Shown: positions 44,386 through 53,046 of the stretch, piece by piece | Position numbering within the stretch: the stretch's first letter is position 1 | Layout of the letters: the number at the start of each line of letters is the position of its first letter | Assembly: GCA_963778375.1 (NCBI GenBank) | Contig: CAVZTX010000027.1 | Span: 248,001-312,000, forward strand | Length of the DNA: 64,000 nt | From: CAVZTX01 sp963778375 | GTDB taxonomy: Bacteria > Chloroflexota > Ktedonobacteria > Ktedonobacterales > Ktedonobacteraceae | Reading direction: 5' to 3' | Notes under the pieces: model-generated | Told to the model about the DNA's origin: nothing | What the model saw: only the letters and a program-made list of their open reading frames with translations | Databases searched by the model: none | Made by a program: the position numbers and the translations under genes

Positions 44386-44646
44386 CTAATCCTCTAATTC
44401 AAGGTGGTACTGTTCAACTAACTGCAGAAATTCACGAACTTGATAAGACTTAGCCTTCCCATTTTTCTCTTGTAAGTTGACGAGTTCAGGAATTTGCGGA
44501 TGGGCGAAGATAAAATGGCTTCCTCTCACTCGTGATAAATGAAAGCCAAAAGACTCAACAAGTGTAATCATGTCCTTGAACGAGATATTATTCGAGCTTG
44601 ATAGAGCTTTCTCAAGCAACCTCCGTTTGTTCATTTCCTTACCCAC
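44386..44646 (-). CDS. hicA: HicA-family mRNA interferase toxin
   Basis: This 86-residue protein (82 from the internal ATG 44634) has FGFHLSRVRGSHFIFAHP, the dsRBD-like fold with the catalytic His in GSH. It ends in the QVREFLQLVEQY helix. Toxin of the HicAB pair, which cleaves mRNA when free. The start is uncertain between GTG 44646 and ATG 44634. Confidence 0.85.
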   Translation of the reverse strand: MGKEMNKRRLLEKALSSSNNISFKDMITLVESFGFHLSRVRGSHFIFAHPQIPELVNLQEKNGKAKSYQVREFLQLVEQYHLELED

Positions 44647-44771
44647 AATATAGATTTCTTGCTTTCTATTATATCCCTTGATTGACGCAGTGTACAGGAA
44701 TAAACCTCACCCTTTATACGTTATCATAAGCGAATATACTATTCAGGTGGAGAAGCGAGGGATACGCAATC

Positions 44772-45723
44772 ATGGAAAAATTATACGACGTTATCATTAT
44801 TGGCTCAGGCCCATCAGGCTATACCGCGGCCATTTATGCTGCACGCGCCAATCTTTCGGTGCTAATGTTTCAGGGCTACCAGGTAGGTGGTCAGTTGATG
44901 CTCACAAGCGAAGTGGAGAATTATCCTGGCTTTGAAGATGGCATTCTGGGTCCGCCCATGATGGAGAAATTTGAAGCACAGGCTCGTCGCTTCGGTACCG
45001 AAATGATTCCCTGAAGATGTATCTGCTATCGATTTCAGCAAACGGCCCTTTAAAATAACCACCGACTCCGGCGATTATTATGGACGCACCATCATCATCT
45101 CTACCGGTGCCAGCGCAAAATGGTTGGGGTTGCCGAGCGAGACGCGCTTGCAGGGACGGGGCGTAACCGCATGTGCCACCTGTGACGGCTTTTTCTTTAA
45201 GAACAAGGATGTGGCAGTTATTGGTGGTGGGGACACGGCGATGGAAGAAGCGATCTTCTTGACCCGCTATGTTAGTCACGTCACGGTTATTCACCGCCGC
45301 GACTCCCTCCGCGCCAGCAAGATCATGCAGGACCGCGCATTCAAAAATCCCAAGATCAGCTTCATCTGGGATACCGACGTGGTCGAGGTGCTAGGCGACG
45401 ATGCAATGACAGGTCTGCGCCTACGCAATGTCAAAACAGGCGAAGAGAGCGAGCTACCGGTCCAGGGCCTGTTCCTGGCAATTGGCCATAAGCCCAACAC
45501 GGACTTATTCAAAGGCGTCATCGACATGGATAAAGCCGGCTACATTGTTCCGGTTGAGCATACCATGACCAACATTCCAGGCGTCTTCGCGGCAGGCGAT
45601 GTAACCGACCATCGCTACCGTCAGGCAGTAACCGCCGCCGGTGATGGATGTCGCGCCGCCATCGACCTCGAACGCTGGCTTGAGAGCCAGGGCGAAGATG
45701 TTGGAGTCGAGAACTGGAACTAA
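44772..45723 (+). pseudogene. trxB: thioredoxin reductase, frameshifted near 45011
   Basis: FAD/NADPH enzyme that reduces thioredoxin. The first part has IIIGSGPSGYTAAIYAARA (FAD) and VGGQLMLTSEVENYPGF; it stops at 45014. One extra C in ATTCCCTGAAG is the cause: without it the frame reads MIPEDVSAIDFSKRPFKITT and joins the rest. The second part has the redox motif ACATCDGFFF, NADPH-binding VIGGGDTAMEEAIFL and VFAAGDVTDHRYRQAVTAAG. Loss of this enzyme would be costly, so a sequencing error is plausible. A strong terminator follows. Confidence 0.88.
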
Positions 45724-45737
45724 GCTCACAATTATTG

Positions 45738-45771
45738 AAGGCCAACACGTTTTTATCGTGTTGGCCTTTTT
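45738..45771 (+). terminator. rho-independent terminator of trxB
   Basis: Perfect 12-base stem AAGGCCAACACG / CGTGTTGGCCTT around a TTTTTAT loop, with a T run to 45771. It lies 15 bases after the trxB stop. Confidence 0.9.
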
Positions 45772-45915
45772 GGTTAATTTCTCCAGCAGTGCCAACAAAT
45801 CAGAACATTTGTTTGACAACACCCGACCTCATCTGCTACGATGATACTAGCAGACAATGCATTAGAGATGATCTTGAGCGTCAGACTCCTACAACATCAA
45901 AAGGAGAAAGTAACT

Positions 45916-46320
45916 ATGACCGTCAAACCAATCCCAGAAGGTTTCCACACCGTCACTCCCTACCTGATTGTTCAAGAAGCCAGCAATCTCATCGAGTTCG
46001 TGAAACAAGCGTTTGGCGCAACGGAGTTAACTCGTAGTAGAGGATCAGCTGGAGGCCTACATGCCGAGGTCAGAATTGGCAATTCGATAGTAATGATCGG
46101 TGGTGGAGCTGGCGACAGCATCTGGCACGGAGAACCAAGCCCAGCAACACTCTATCTCTATATAGAGGATGTTGACACTGTCTACCCGCAAGCCCTTCAA
46201 GCCGGTGCAGTCTCGATAATGGAACCATCAGACCAACCCTTTGGAGATCGCCTCGCAGGGATAAAGGACTCGTTCGGCAACGTCTGGTACATTGCCACGC
46301 ACAAGCAAGACGCACACTAG
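45916..46320 (+). CDS. VOC family (glyoxalase/PhnB-like) protein
   Basis: This 134-residue protein has PEGFHTVTPYLIVQEASNLI, YLYIEDVDTVYPQALQAGA and DSFGNVWYIATH, the paired beta-alpha-beta units of the VOC fold. Glu in LHAEVRIGNS and the final His may bind metal. Substrate unknown. AAGGAG lies ten bases before ATG 45916, which decides the start. Confidence 0.87.
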   Translation: MTVKPIPEGFHTVTPYLIVQEASNLIEFVKQAFGATELTRSRGSAGGLHAEVRIGNSIVMIGGGAGDSIWHGEPSPATLYLYIEDVDTVYPQALQAGAVSIMEPSDQPFGDRLAGIKDSFGNVWYIATHKQDAH

Positions 46321-46337
46321 TACATTGAGGCAGAGGG

Positions 46338-46997
46338 CTAATGCACCTGGGCATGTGGAGCAGTATCCGGAGTGCCTAAAAGCTTTATAGCCACCAAGGA
46401 TGCGGCCATCCAGCCAATGAGTACTGCCAGCCGTAAGGTTCGTGCCATCAATGCTGCATTAGTAAAGCCTGTAAAAAAGATGAGCAGGGAAAGTACGGCG
46501 CTTGCCAGGCAGTAGACAGCCCACCAGCGCTCCTTCCGCGCCAAGAATAGCCGGACGAATACCAGCAGAGCAGCCGCCAACATAAGAAAGACAAAAAGAG
46601 CGCCTAAGGCATGGATAGCGCCGTGCCAGGAAGGATGAGTGGCTGCCGGTACGCCCGGCGGGAACCCGTTGGCAGGGTCAGTCCTAAAGATACCAACCAA
46701 TACAAGGCCCAACCCATACACGGCTATCAAGATAGGTCCCCATGTGCCTCCCCGTCCAGGATGCAACCGCCGCCAGAGGCCAACTGCATACAGCAGATTA
46801 AGGAGACCGACCAGTATAAAGTTTACAATCTGAACCCACCCCCAGTCGCCTAGCGAGAGAAGGCTAAGCAGATCGAGCCGTGGGTCAAACCCTGGACGGG
46901 TATAATCCTGTACGAGTAAAACAAAAATAAATAGTGGCCCGGCAATGGCACCGCAGAGCAATAGGAGTCTGGTTAAGGACTGCGTCTTTGTATGCAT
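46338..46997 (-). CDS. DUF998 membrane protein
   Basis: This 219-residue protein has six membrane helices and FRTDPANGFPPG followed by HGAIHALGALFVFL, the signature of DUF998. Function unknown. ATG 46997 has AGGAGGA four bases upstream and is preferred over a frame-extending codon at 47054. A TetR gene upstream on the same strand may control it. Confidence 0.82.
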   Translation of the reverse strand: MHTKTQSLTRLLLLCGAIAGPLFIFVLLVQDYTRPGFDPRLDLLSLLSLGDWGWVQIVNFILVGLLNLLYAVGLWRRLHPGRGGTWGPILIAVYGLGLVLVGIFRTDPANGFPPGVPAATHPSWHGAIHALGALFVFLMLAAALLVFVRLFLARKERWWAVYCLASAVLSLLIFFTGFTNAALMARTLRLAVLIGWMAASLVAIKLLGTPDTAPHAQVH

Positions 46998-47100
46998 ACT
47001 TCCTCCTCGGGGCGCAGCGCTTTGTTGCTGGTTGGCTTGATAGGAGGGATCCATGATACATATCCTTTCTTTCGATCCATCGCGCCTGAAAGGCCATCAC

Positions 47101-47733
47101 TCAACGGTACGCAAGCAGATGCTGGATCAGGAGCTGCTCCAGCCAGTTTTCGTAGTGTTCGGCTTCCCAGCCACATTCTATGACAAGCATGCGGTAAAGA
47201 TCGTAGCCTGTCAGCGACCAGAGGATATCAATAGCTTCTTCAGGTGAAAGATTATGGCGTAGTCTCCCCATTTCGTGCAGGTCGGTAATCAAATAACTCT
47301 GCCTCTGGTGCCGTCTCGCCTCGATCCGCCGTGCCAGATCTGCCAGTTCGGGGTCCACAACGCCAGCCGTGCGCAGCAGTTCAAACTCTGTGCGAAGTGA
47401 TTCATACACACGTCGAATGATCAGTACGACCAGTTTTACCCTCTGCTCTGGCTCCTGGCCTGTACGAAGCTGACTAAGGAGATCCTGAATAGGAGCATCA
47501 AAAGCATCAGGATTCACGAGGTTGGCAAGGATTTCACGTTTGGACCCAACAACGGCTGCAACCGTTTTCGGCGAGACTTCAGCGGCCGCGGCAATTGCCT
47601 CCATCGTCATGCCCACGTAGCCCTGGGTTGTGAGTAATTCACGTGCTACAGCCAGAATGCGTTGCCGCGTCTCTTCAGCCTGGCGCTGCCGCATCGGCGA
47701 ACGATAAGGACGTTTGCTTTCCTGATGTTGCAC
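47101..47733 (-). CDS. TetR/AcrR family repressor
   Basis: This 210-residue protein has an N-terminal HTH (TRQRILAVARELLTTQGYVG, then MEAIAAAAEVSPKTVAAVVG) and a helical ligand domain. It precedes the DUF998 gene by about 100 bases on the same strand and probably regulates it and itself. Upstream, CAATATGC occurs twice 12 bases apart (47781-47788, 47793-47800), a possible operator. Confidence 0.85.
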   Translation of the reverse strand: MQHQESKRPYRSPMRQRQAEETRQRILAVARELLTTQGYVGMTMEAIAAAAEVSPKTVAAVVGSKREILANLVNPDAFDAPIQDLLSQLRTGQEPEQRVKLVVLIIRRVYESLRTEFELLRTAGVVDPELADLARRIEARRHQRQSYLITDLHEMGRLRHNLSPEEAIDILWSLTGYDLYRMLVIECGWEAEHYENWLEQLLIQHLLAYR

Positions 47734-47856
47734 TGGATATCTTCATGCAAATACCATAGCACATTGATCTATTGGATAGTCAATATGCTAACCAATATGC
47801 AACCCGTTCCTTGCAAAGCAGAATCAGCCGAGCGCTAGCAGTAAGTAAGCGGAAGA

Positions 47857-48036
47857 ATGTCGAGCGAGCAGGAAAAGGTTCCACCCGAAAGAGCCATCAT
47901 TACCCTACGTAATCGCCGGTTCACACTCCTCATAAGTGGTGTTGGTGGCCTCTACTGGTTAGTCCCCGCCGCCATCTTCTCATTTATCAAAGCAATTCTC
48001 GATGCCTGGGTCCTGCTCGTCGAGATCAACCGTTAG
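47857..48036 (+). CDS. small membrane protein (59 aa)
   Basis: ATG-initiated frame MSSEQEKVPPERAIITLRNR followed by a hydrophobic stretch (GLYWLVPAAIFSFIKAIL) and a polar end VEINR. GGAAGA lies just upstream. A single membrane segment is likely; no family recognised. Confidence 0.5.
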   Translation: MSSEQEKVPPERAIITLRNRRFTLLISGVGGLYWLVPAAIFSFIKAILDAWVLLVEINR

Positions 48037-48172
48037 GAACAGCTTTTTAGAAATTGCACAGTATCAATTGCATGGCAAGTAGGCTCTCCATTTTGTTTTC
48101 GTATATGTTATAGTGTAAGAAAGTATGAATAACCTGAGTAAGAAGCTCTTGAACCAGTGGGAGGCCAAAACA

Positions 48173-48493
48173 ATGCGGCTAGAAGATTACTTTGACTTTT
48201 TTGATAAGAACGACATTAGAATTAAGGGTACGAGGATTGGTATTGAAACGGTGCTCTACGATTTTATCCATCGGTCGCGTTCTCCTGAGGAGATTATCAG
48301 TACCTATCCCTCACTGAGTCTAGAGCAGGTTTATGCGACCATCTTGTATTATCTGCACAATCAAGAAATGGTCTCAAAATACCTGTCTGATTGGATGGAA
48401 TGGGGAAGGGAGATGCGCAAGCAACAAGCTGCCCATCCTTCTGCTGAAATTCAAAGACTGCGCAAGATCAAAGCAGAAAGACTGGCTGGCTAA
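48173..48493 (+). CDS. DUF433 protein, antitoxin-like
   Basis: This 106-residue protein has DIRIKGTRIGIETVLYDFIH and SPEEIISTYPSLSLEQVYAT, the DUF433 domain usually paired with a DUF5615 toxin. No toxin follows; the MFS gene begins 17 bases later. Orphan antitoxin or remnant of a pair. ATG 48173 has GGAGG eight bases before it; an in-frame ATG at 48125 does not. Confidence 0.8.
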   Translation: MRLEDYFDFFDKNDIRIKGTRIGIETVLYDFIHRSRSPEEIISTYPSLSLEQVYATILYYLHNQEMVSKYLSDWMEWGREMRKQQAAHPSAEIQRLRKIKAERLAG

Positions 48494-48509
48494 AAGGAAT
48501 GCGTCCATC

Positions 48510-49955
48510 ATGGAAATCATCGACAACCCCGGTTCCGGTGAAGTTACCATTACGCCTCCCAAAACCGCAACCCACCGACGCCTCTCCCTCTTCGAACAGA
48601 TCAACATAAACGTCTTCTGGATGGCAAACCAGTTTCACTGGAATGCGTTGCTCGCCGTCGTCATCCCCAGTATGGTGGCATATTATCTTGGTGACGCCAA
48701 CAAGGACATAAATCTCACACTGGTCGTCGCATGGGGCACACTCGTCGCCTTCTTCGTCAATCCGTTGGTTGGAGCCATCTCCGATTACGCCACCTTCCGC
48801 ATGGGACGCCGTCGTCCTTTCATGATTATCGGCACCGTCTTCAACATCATCGTGCTTGTAATCTTCGCCTTTTCCCCGTCCTGGTTCCCTGCCAGCGCTC
48901 TGCTCTTGACCTTTGCCATCCTCTTCCTCTTATTGCAGTTCACCAACAACCTGGCCAATTCCCCCTGGAGCGCCATCATCGCGGACAAAGTACCCCAGAA
49001 TCAACGCGGCTTCACCGCTGGCCTGAATGGCCTCTTTAACCTGCTTGGCACAGCAGCCGGATCAGTCGTAGCTGGCGTACTCGTCAGCAAAACCATTGAC
49101 ACGACACAAGCGGGCCACACCATTACCGTAAAGACGCCCTTAGCTATGTACAACAACGAGATTGTGCAGATATTCCTGCTGATTGCCGTTGTACAAATTC
49201 TCTTCGTCGTCTATACCATCCTCACCGTCAAAGAGGAGCCTCTTCCACCGCAGCAAAGTGCCAGCTTCCAGATCGGACCATTCCTCAAAAGATTCTTCTT
49301 CAAACCCTCGCGCTACCCCGACCTCTCCTGGGTATTGCTGGCTCGCCTGCTTGTGATGATGGGCATCTGGAGCGTTTTCTACTTCCTCCAGTACTATGCC
49401 GATGATGTGCTGCACGTCACCGGTGAAAAGTTCATTGGTGGCCTCTTCCTACCTATCCTCCTGGTCGCAGCTCTGCCTACCTCTATACTCGCCGGATGGG
49501 CATCAGATCACTGGGGACGCAAAGGCCTGGTCTACATTTCCGGCGCAATGATGACAGTCGTCTGCCTGATCTTCATTCTTTTCCAGAATCCAACCGCCGC
49601 GCTGATCAACGCGGTATTCTTCGGCATCGGCTACGGAGCTTACACCAGCGTAGACTGGGCGCTCGCCACCGACGCCTTGCCCCCAACCGATGAAGCGGGC
49701 AAATTCATGGGCATCTGGTCGGCAATGGGCATCCTGCCACAGGTGGTCGGTATCGCCATCGCCGGAGTAATCTTGCAACTCCTGCGCCACCTCCCCAACA
49801 ATTTCGGCTATACAGTCGCTGTTTATCGTGACGATTGTGTATTTCGGCCTGGGAACGTTGGTGATTCGGCAGGTGAGAGGCGTGAAATAAGGAAATGGCT
49901 TTTCATCATTCTTCCACCCCAAAATCCTCAACCGGCAACCCCTCCATCCGCATGA
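48510..49955 (+). CDS. MFS transporter, C-terminus altered by a frameshift
   Basis: Twelve-helix major facilitator of the sugar/SLC45-like group: GAISDYATFRMGRRRPFMII is the loop 2-3 motif and WASDHWGRKGLVYISG its second-half counterpart. ATG 48510 follows AAAAGGA. Near 49818 one extra base (GTCGCTG) shifts the last helix: the other frame reads LFIVTIVYFGLGTLVIRQVR and ends at TAA 49890, just before the convergent MutS-like gene, whereas the frame as given runs on to 49955 and into that gene. The true end is therefore probably 49890. Confidence 0.85.
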   Translation: MEIIDNPGSGEVTITPPKTATHRRLSLFEQININVFWMANQFHWNALLAVVIPSMVAYYLGDANKDINLTLVVAWGTLVAFFVNPLVGAISDYATFRMGRRRPFMIIGTVFNIIVLVIFAFSPSWFPASALLLTFAILFLLLQFTNNLANSPWSAIIADKVPQNQRGFTAGLNGLFNLLGTAAGSVVAGVLVSKTIDTTQAGHTITVKTPLAMYNNEIVQIFLLIAVVQILFVVYTILTVKEEPLPPQQSASFQIGPFLKRFFFKPSRYPDLSWVLLARLLVMMGIWSVFYFLQYYADDVLHVTGEKFIGGLFLPILLVAALPTSILAGWASDHWGRKGLVYISGAMMTVVCLIFILFQNPTAALINAVFFGIGYGAYTSVDWALATDALPPTDEAGKFMGIWSAMGILPQVVGIAIAGVILQLLRHLPNNFGYTVAVYRDDCVFRPGNVGDSAGERREIRKWLFIILPPQNPQPATPPSA

Positions 49956-51807
49956 TCTTCAACGCATTCGTCGTCGGACAAGGGCCAGGACGCAGGATAT
50001 AATCGAATACCATTTCCCCATTCACCACATCTTCCTGAAAGTGATAATTCTGAATCTCTAGAAGCGTATCGGCAAGCTTAACCAATTCCAGGTCATGTGT
50101 CGAAATCACGCCTACACAGTTTCGCCCAACCAGCGCCTTGATATAAGAACGGCTGCCAATGCGTCGTTCTCGATTGTTCGTACCCCGAAAGATTTCATCG
50201 ATCAGGAAGAACACTGGGAAACTATCAGTCCTTTCCACCTCCGTTAACAATGCTTTCAGACGCCTTACCTCCGCATAAAAGTAGGAATAGCCTTCAACTA
50301 CCGAATCGCTGATCTTCATACTGGTAAATACGCGAAACAAAGATGTCTGCAAACGGCTGGCATTCACAGGACCACCCGCATACGCAAGGCAAAGATTAAT
50401 ACCCAACGTCCTCAAAAATGTACTCTTCCCCGACATATTTGAACCTGTAACAATCACGACCTCTCCCATTTCATCCACGGCAAAATCATTCACAACCTTG
50501 CTCTGTTCCGCAATGAGCGGATGCCCAATGGCGCTGGCACGCAACAGAATAGCACAATCTTCATCTCCCTCCGCCACACCTGGCAGGACTTCTGGCATCA
50601 CATAATCAAGGTTCAGATAGGCAAAAGTTGCCAGCGAGCAAAGAGCTTCAAGCTGGAACCATGTCTCCAGCCAGACTGGTAAAAGACCGGCCACTTGCTC
50701 TCTATACTGACTGAAGCGATACGCCACATAGAAATCCCACGGCACAATCGCGTTGACCACCACCCACAGTAGCTGATTCTTTTCCAGCGTTGCCGCGTAA
50801 GCAATATGTCCAATTCGTCTGAGTAAACCGGAAGGGCTATGCTCACGATCTCGGAAAAATGGCTCGCACAACTTTTTCAGACGTAGATGCTTTCCATATG
50901 GATAGGTTTCCAGGTACTCAAAAATGGTGCTCAGTTGGACAAACGCGTCTCGTAGATAGTAGGCATCTTCAAACAGATCACCCCTCGCTTTTCTCTTCCC
51001 AAAGAAAAATCCAATCGAGAGCAGCAGAGAAATCACCCAGAACTGCGGAATGAGTGCAAAAAAATTCAGAACAAAGAGCAGAATAGTCAGACCTGAGAGA
51101 GCGGAAGCTATCAATAACAACGAGCGCAGCGATTGAGATGAAACTTGCTGCTGGCCGAGCCACCCAAGCAACTTCTTCCCCTCCCATTGCTCAGCAACAT
51201 TTCTCGAAGCGAGGATAGATTTCATGAGCAGTTTGTCACGAAAAAGGGCCAGGGGAGTAAGTTCCTGAACAAGCGCCTGTCGCTCGCGAATTGCCTGCAT
51301 ATCGGGCGTCGTTTGTAATAACCACTCCTGTAATCGTTGGGTGCCTTCCCGTGAGACAGCCGTATTGAGCAGCCGGTGCAGCGAACGTTCGCCCGTAATA
51401 TCGAGATCGCTTGCAAATGGATGATCCGCTTCGGGTTCTTTCGCGTGTACCGCCGGAATAGCTTCCCAATCCAACTGCATTCGAGCTATATGCGTCGATT
51501 GTATCCGCAGCCAGACTTTGTGGCGCGTAATGCTTCTCTCAATCTTGCGATGATAATAAGCAACAACGTTAAATACAACCAGCGTGAGCACAACCATGAC
51601 CAGCCCTGACCACCATCCCACCAGGAAAAAAGCAACGACGCTTAGCGCAAACCCAGCAACAAAAATCGCCACTCGCACCCACGAATAACGATTACTGCGA
51701 CCTTCTAAAAGTTCCAGCCGTCGTTTCAAACGCCCTATTTGCCGTTCGATCGCTTGTAATCGTGCCTGTTTCTTACTCACACTTTGTGGTCCTTTAAGTT
51801 CAGCCAT
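49906..51807 (-). CDS. membrane-anchored MutS-like ATPase
   Basis: The protein has 633 residues. After a coiled start (ARLQAIERQIGRLKRRLEL) come two membrane helices (about 45-87) and another pair near 230-275. The C-terminal 220 residues are the MutS ABC-type ATPase: Walker A GSNMSGKSTFLRT, signature region MKISDSVVEGYSYFYAEV, Walker B FFLIDEIFRGTNNRER and the switch His in VISTHDLEL. Mismatch-recognition domains are missing, so a role in ordinary mismatch repair is unlikely; the function of this membrane subfamily is unknown. Confidence 0.87.
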   Translation of the reverse strand: MAELKGPQSVSKKQARLQAIERQIGRLKRRLELLEGRSNRYSWVRVAIFVAGFALSVVAFFLVGWWSGLVMVVLTLVVFNVVAYYHRKIERSITRHKVWLRIQSTHIARMQLDWEAIPAVHAKEPEADHPFASDLDITGERSLHRLLNTAVSREGTQRLQEWLLQTTPDMQAIRERQALVQELTPLALFRDKLLMKSILASRNVAEQWEGKKLLGWLGQQQVSSQSLRSLLLIASALSGLTILLFVLNFFALIPQFWVISLLLSIGFFFGKRKARGDLFEDAYYLRDAFVQLSTIFEYLETYPYGKHLRLKKLCEPFFRDREHSPSGLLRRIGHIAYAATLEKNQLLWVVVNAIVPWDFYVAYRFSQYREQVAGLLPVWLETWFQLEALCSLATFAYLNLDYVMPEVLPGVAEGDEDCAILLRASAIGHPLIAEQSKVVNDFAVDEMGEVVIVTGSNMSGKSTFLRTLGINLCLAYAGGPVNASRLQTSLFRVFTSMKISDSVVEGYSYFYAEVRRLKALLTEVERTDSFPVFFLIDEIFRGTNNRERRIGSRSYIKALVGRNCVGVISTHDLELVKLADTLLEIQNYHFQEDVVNGEMVFDYILRPGPCPTTNALKIMRMEGLPVEDFGVEE

Positions 51808-51819
51808 CAAAGGATTAAA

Positions 51820-51868
51820 GGGCGCAATTGATTATGTCTTTCCAAAAGTGACACAATCAATTGCGCCC
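51820..51868. terminator. hairpin between aldolase and MutS-like genes
   Basis: Perfect 14-base arms GGGCGCAATTGATT / AATCAATTGCGCCC, extended by further pairing, around a 21-base loop. It lies just upstream of the MutS-like start. It may end the aldolase transcript or act in the leader of the next gene. Confidence 0.5.
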
Positions 51869-51917
51869 ACATATTTTTTCAAATCTCAGTCATCACTACA
51901 AATCAAGGCCAAAGCCG

Positions 51918-51990
51918 TGTATAGTAGGGGCACCCCTTGCGGGTGCCCTGGTGGGATGCGCTTGCGGGTGCCCTGGTGGAGCGAAGAGCG
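51918..51990. repeat. TAGTAGGGGC-type dispersed repeat
   Basis: The segment TATAGTAGGGGCACCCCTTG is followed by two copies of GCGGGTGCCCTGGTGG. Related segments with TAGGGGC...CTTG...TGCCC lie at about 35994 and twice at 56036-56126, so it is a dispersed noncoding repeat. Confidence 0.5.
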
Positions 51991-52014
51991 GCTTGCCTTC
52001 GCCCCATGATCCCT

Positions 52015-52941
52015 CTACTGAACCGACCCCTCGTAGATACCCATCACGGTACCAAGGAACTTCAGCGCCTCATCTTTTCTTCGCTGGAAGGAGTTGCGGC
52101 CAATAATCGAGCCGAACCCGCCACCATCACGAATCGCGCGTATCTCGTTGAAGAATTGATTATCGTCAGAGGAGAAATTGCCACCAGAAAAAATTACGAT
52201 GCGACGGCCATCGAAAGCGCTCTGAACAACGTGATGTACACGTTCAGCCAGCGTCGATATCGGAATTTCATACTTCTGGTAGACCTTCTGCGCCTCACCC
52301 AGTTCCACCTTCGCGCTAGGTAGTTTCACCTTAATGATATCAGCCCCTAGTTGAGCAGCAATCTGAGCAGCATAAGCCACGACATCAATAGCGGTTTCAC
52401 CCTCTTTACTTAAGCCACTGCCACGTGGATAGGACCAGACAACCACTGCTAATCCAGCCGCCTTTGCCTCCTCAGCAATCTCTCGCAACTCCTGATACAG
52501 TGTTGTGCGCTCGGCCGACCCCGGGTAAATCGTGAAGCCTACCGCCACGCATCCCAGACGCAATGCATCGCCCACGCCAGAGGTTACGGCTGAAATCGGA
52601 TCTTTCTCATCCAGGAGTAGGTCATGGTTATTGCACTTCAGAATAAGGGGAATATCACCGATATACTCGGAGACACCCGCCTCCAGCATGCCTAACGGGG
52701 CAGCGTAAGCATTACAGCCCGACTCTATCGCCAATTGGAAAAAATAGCGCGGATCATATCCAGCCGGATTTGGTGCAAAGCTGCGTGCCGGACCATGCTC
52801 AAAGCCCTGATCTACCGGCAAAATTACCATCTTCCCGCTGCCCCCCAGGCGACCATGATTGAGCATACGAGCCAGATTTGTACGAACACCAGGGTTTTCA
52901 CTATCATACCAGCTTAAAATTTCACGGATGCGCTCATTCAT
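52015..52941 (-). CDS. class I fructose-bisphosphate aldolase (DhnA/FbaB type)
   Basis: This 308-residue TIM-barrel enzyme cleaves fructose 1,6-bisphosphate in glycolysis. It has MVILPVDQGFEHGPARSF, VVVWSYPRGSGLSKEG, ADIIKVKLPS (Schiff-base Lys) and RIVIFSGGNFSSDD (phosphate loop). ATG 52941 is preferred because AAAAGGA lies about eight bases upstream. Stand-alone gene. Confidence 0.9.
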   Translation of the reverse strand: MNERIREILSWYDSENPGVRTNLARMLNHGRLGGSGKMVILPVDQGFEHGPARSFAPNPAGYDPRYFFQLAIESGCNAYAAPLGMLEAGVSEYIGDIPLILKCNNHDLLLDEKDPISAVTSGVGDALRLGCVAVGFTIYPGSAERTTLYQELREIAEEAKAAGLAVVVWSYPRGSGLSKEGETAIDVVAYAAQIAAQLGADIIKVKLPSAKVELGEAQKVYQKYEIPISTLAERVHHVVQSAFDGRRIVIFSGGNFSSDDNQFFNEIRAIRDGGGFGSIIGRNSFQRRKDEALKFLGTVMGIYEGSVQ

Positions 52942-53046
52942 CGTTTTGTTCCTTTTCACTCCTCATCAAGCGCCACTACTGATTACAAGCGGCGCGACTA
53001 CTTGTATTGTATCACACGAAATGGGATCCGAATGCCTCCAAATATG

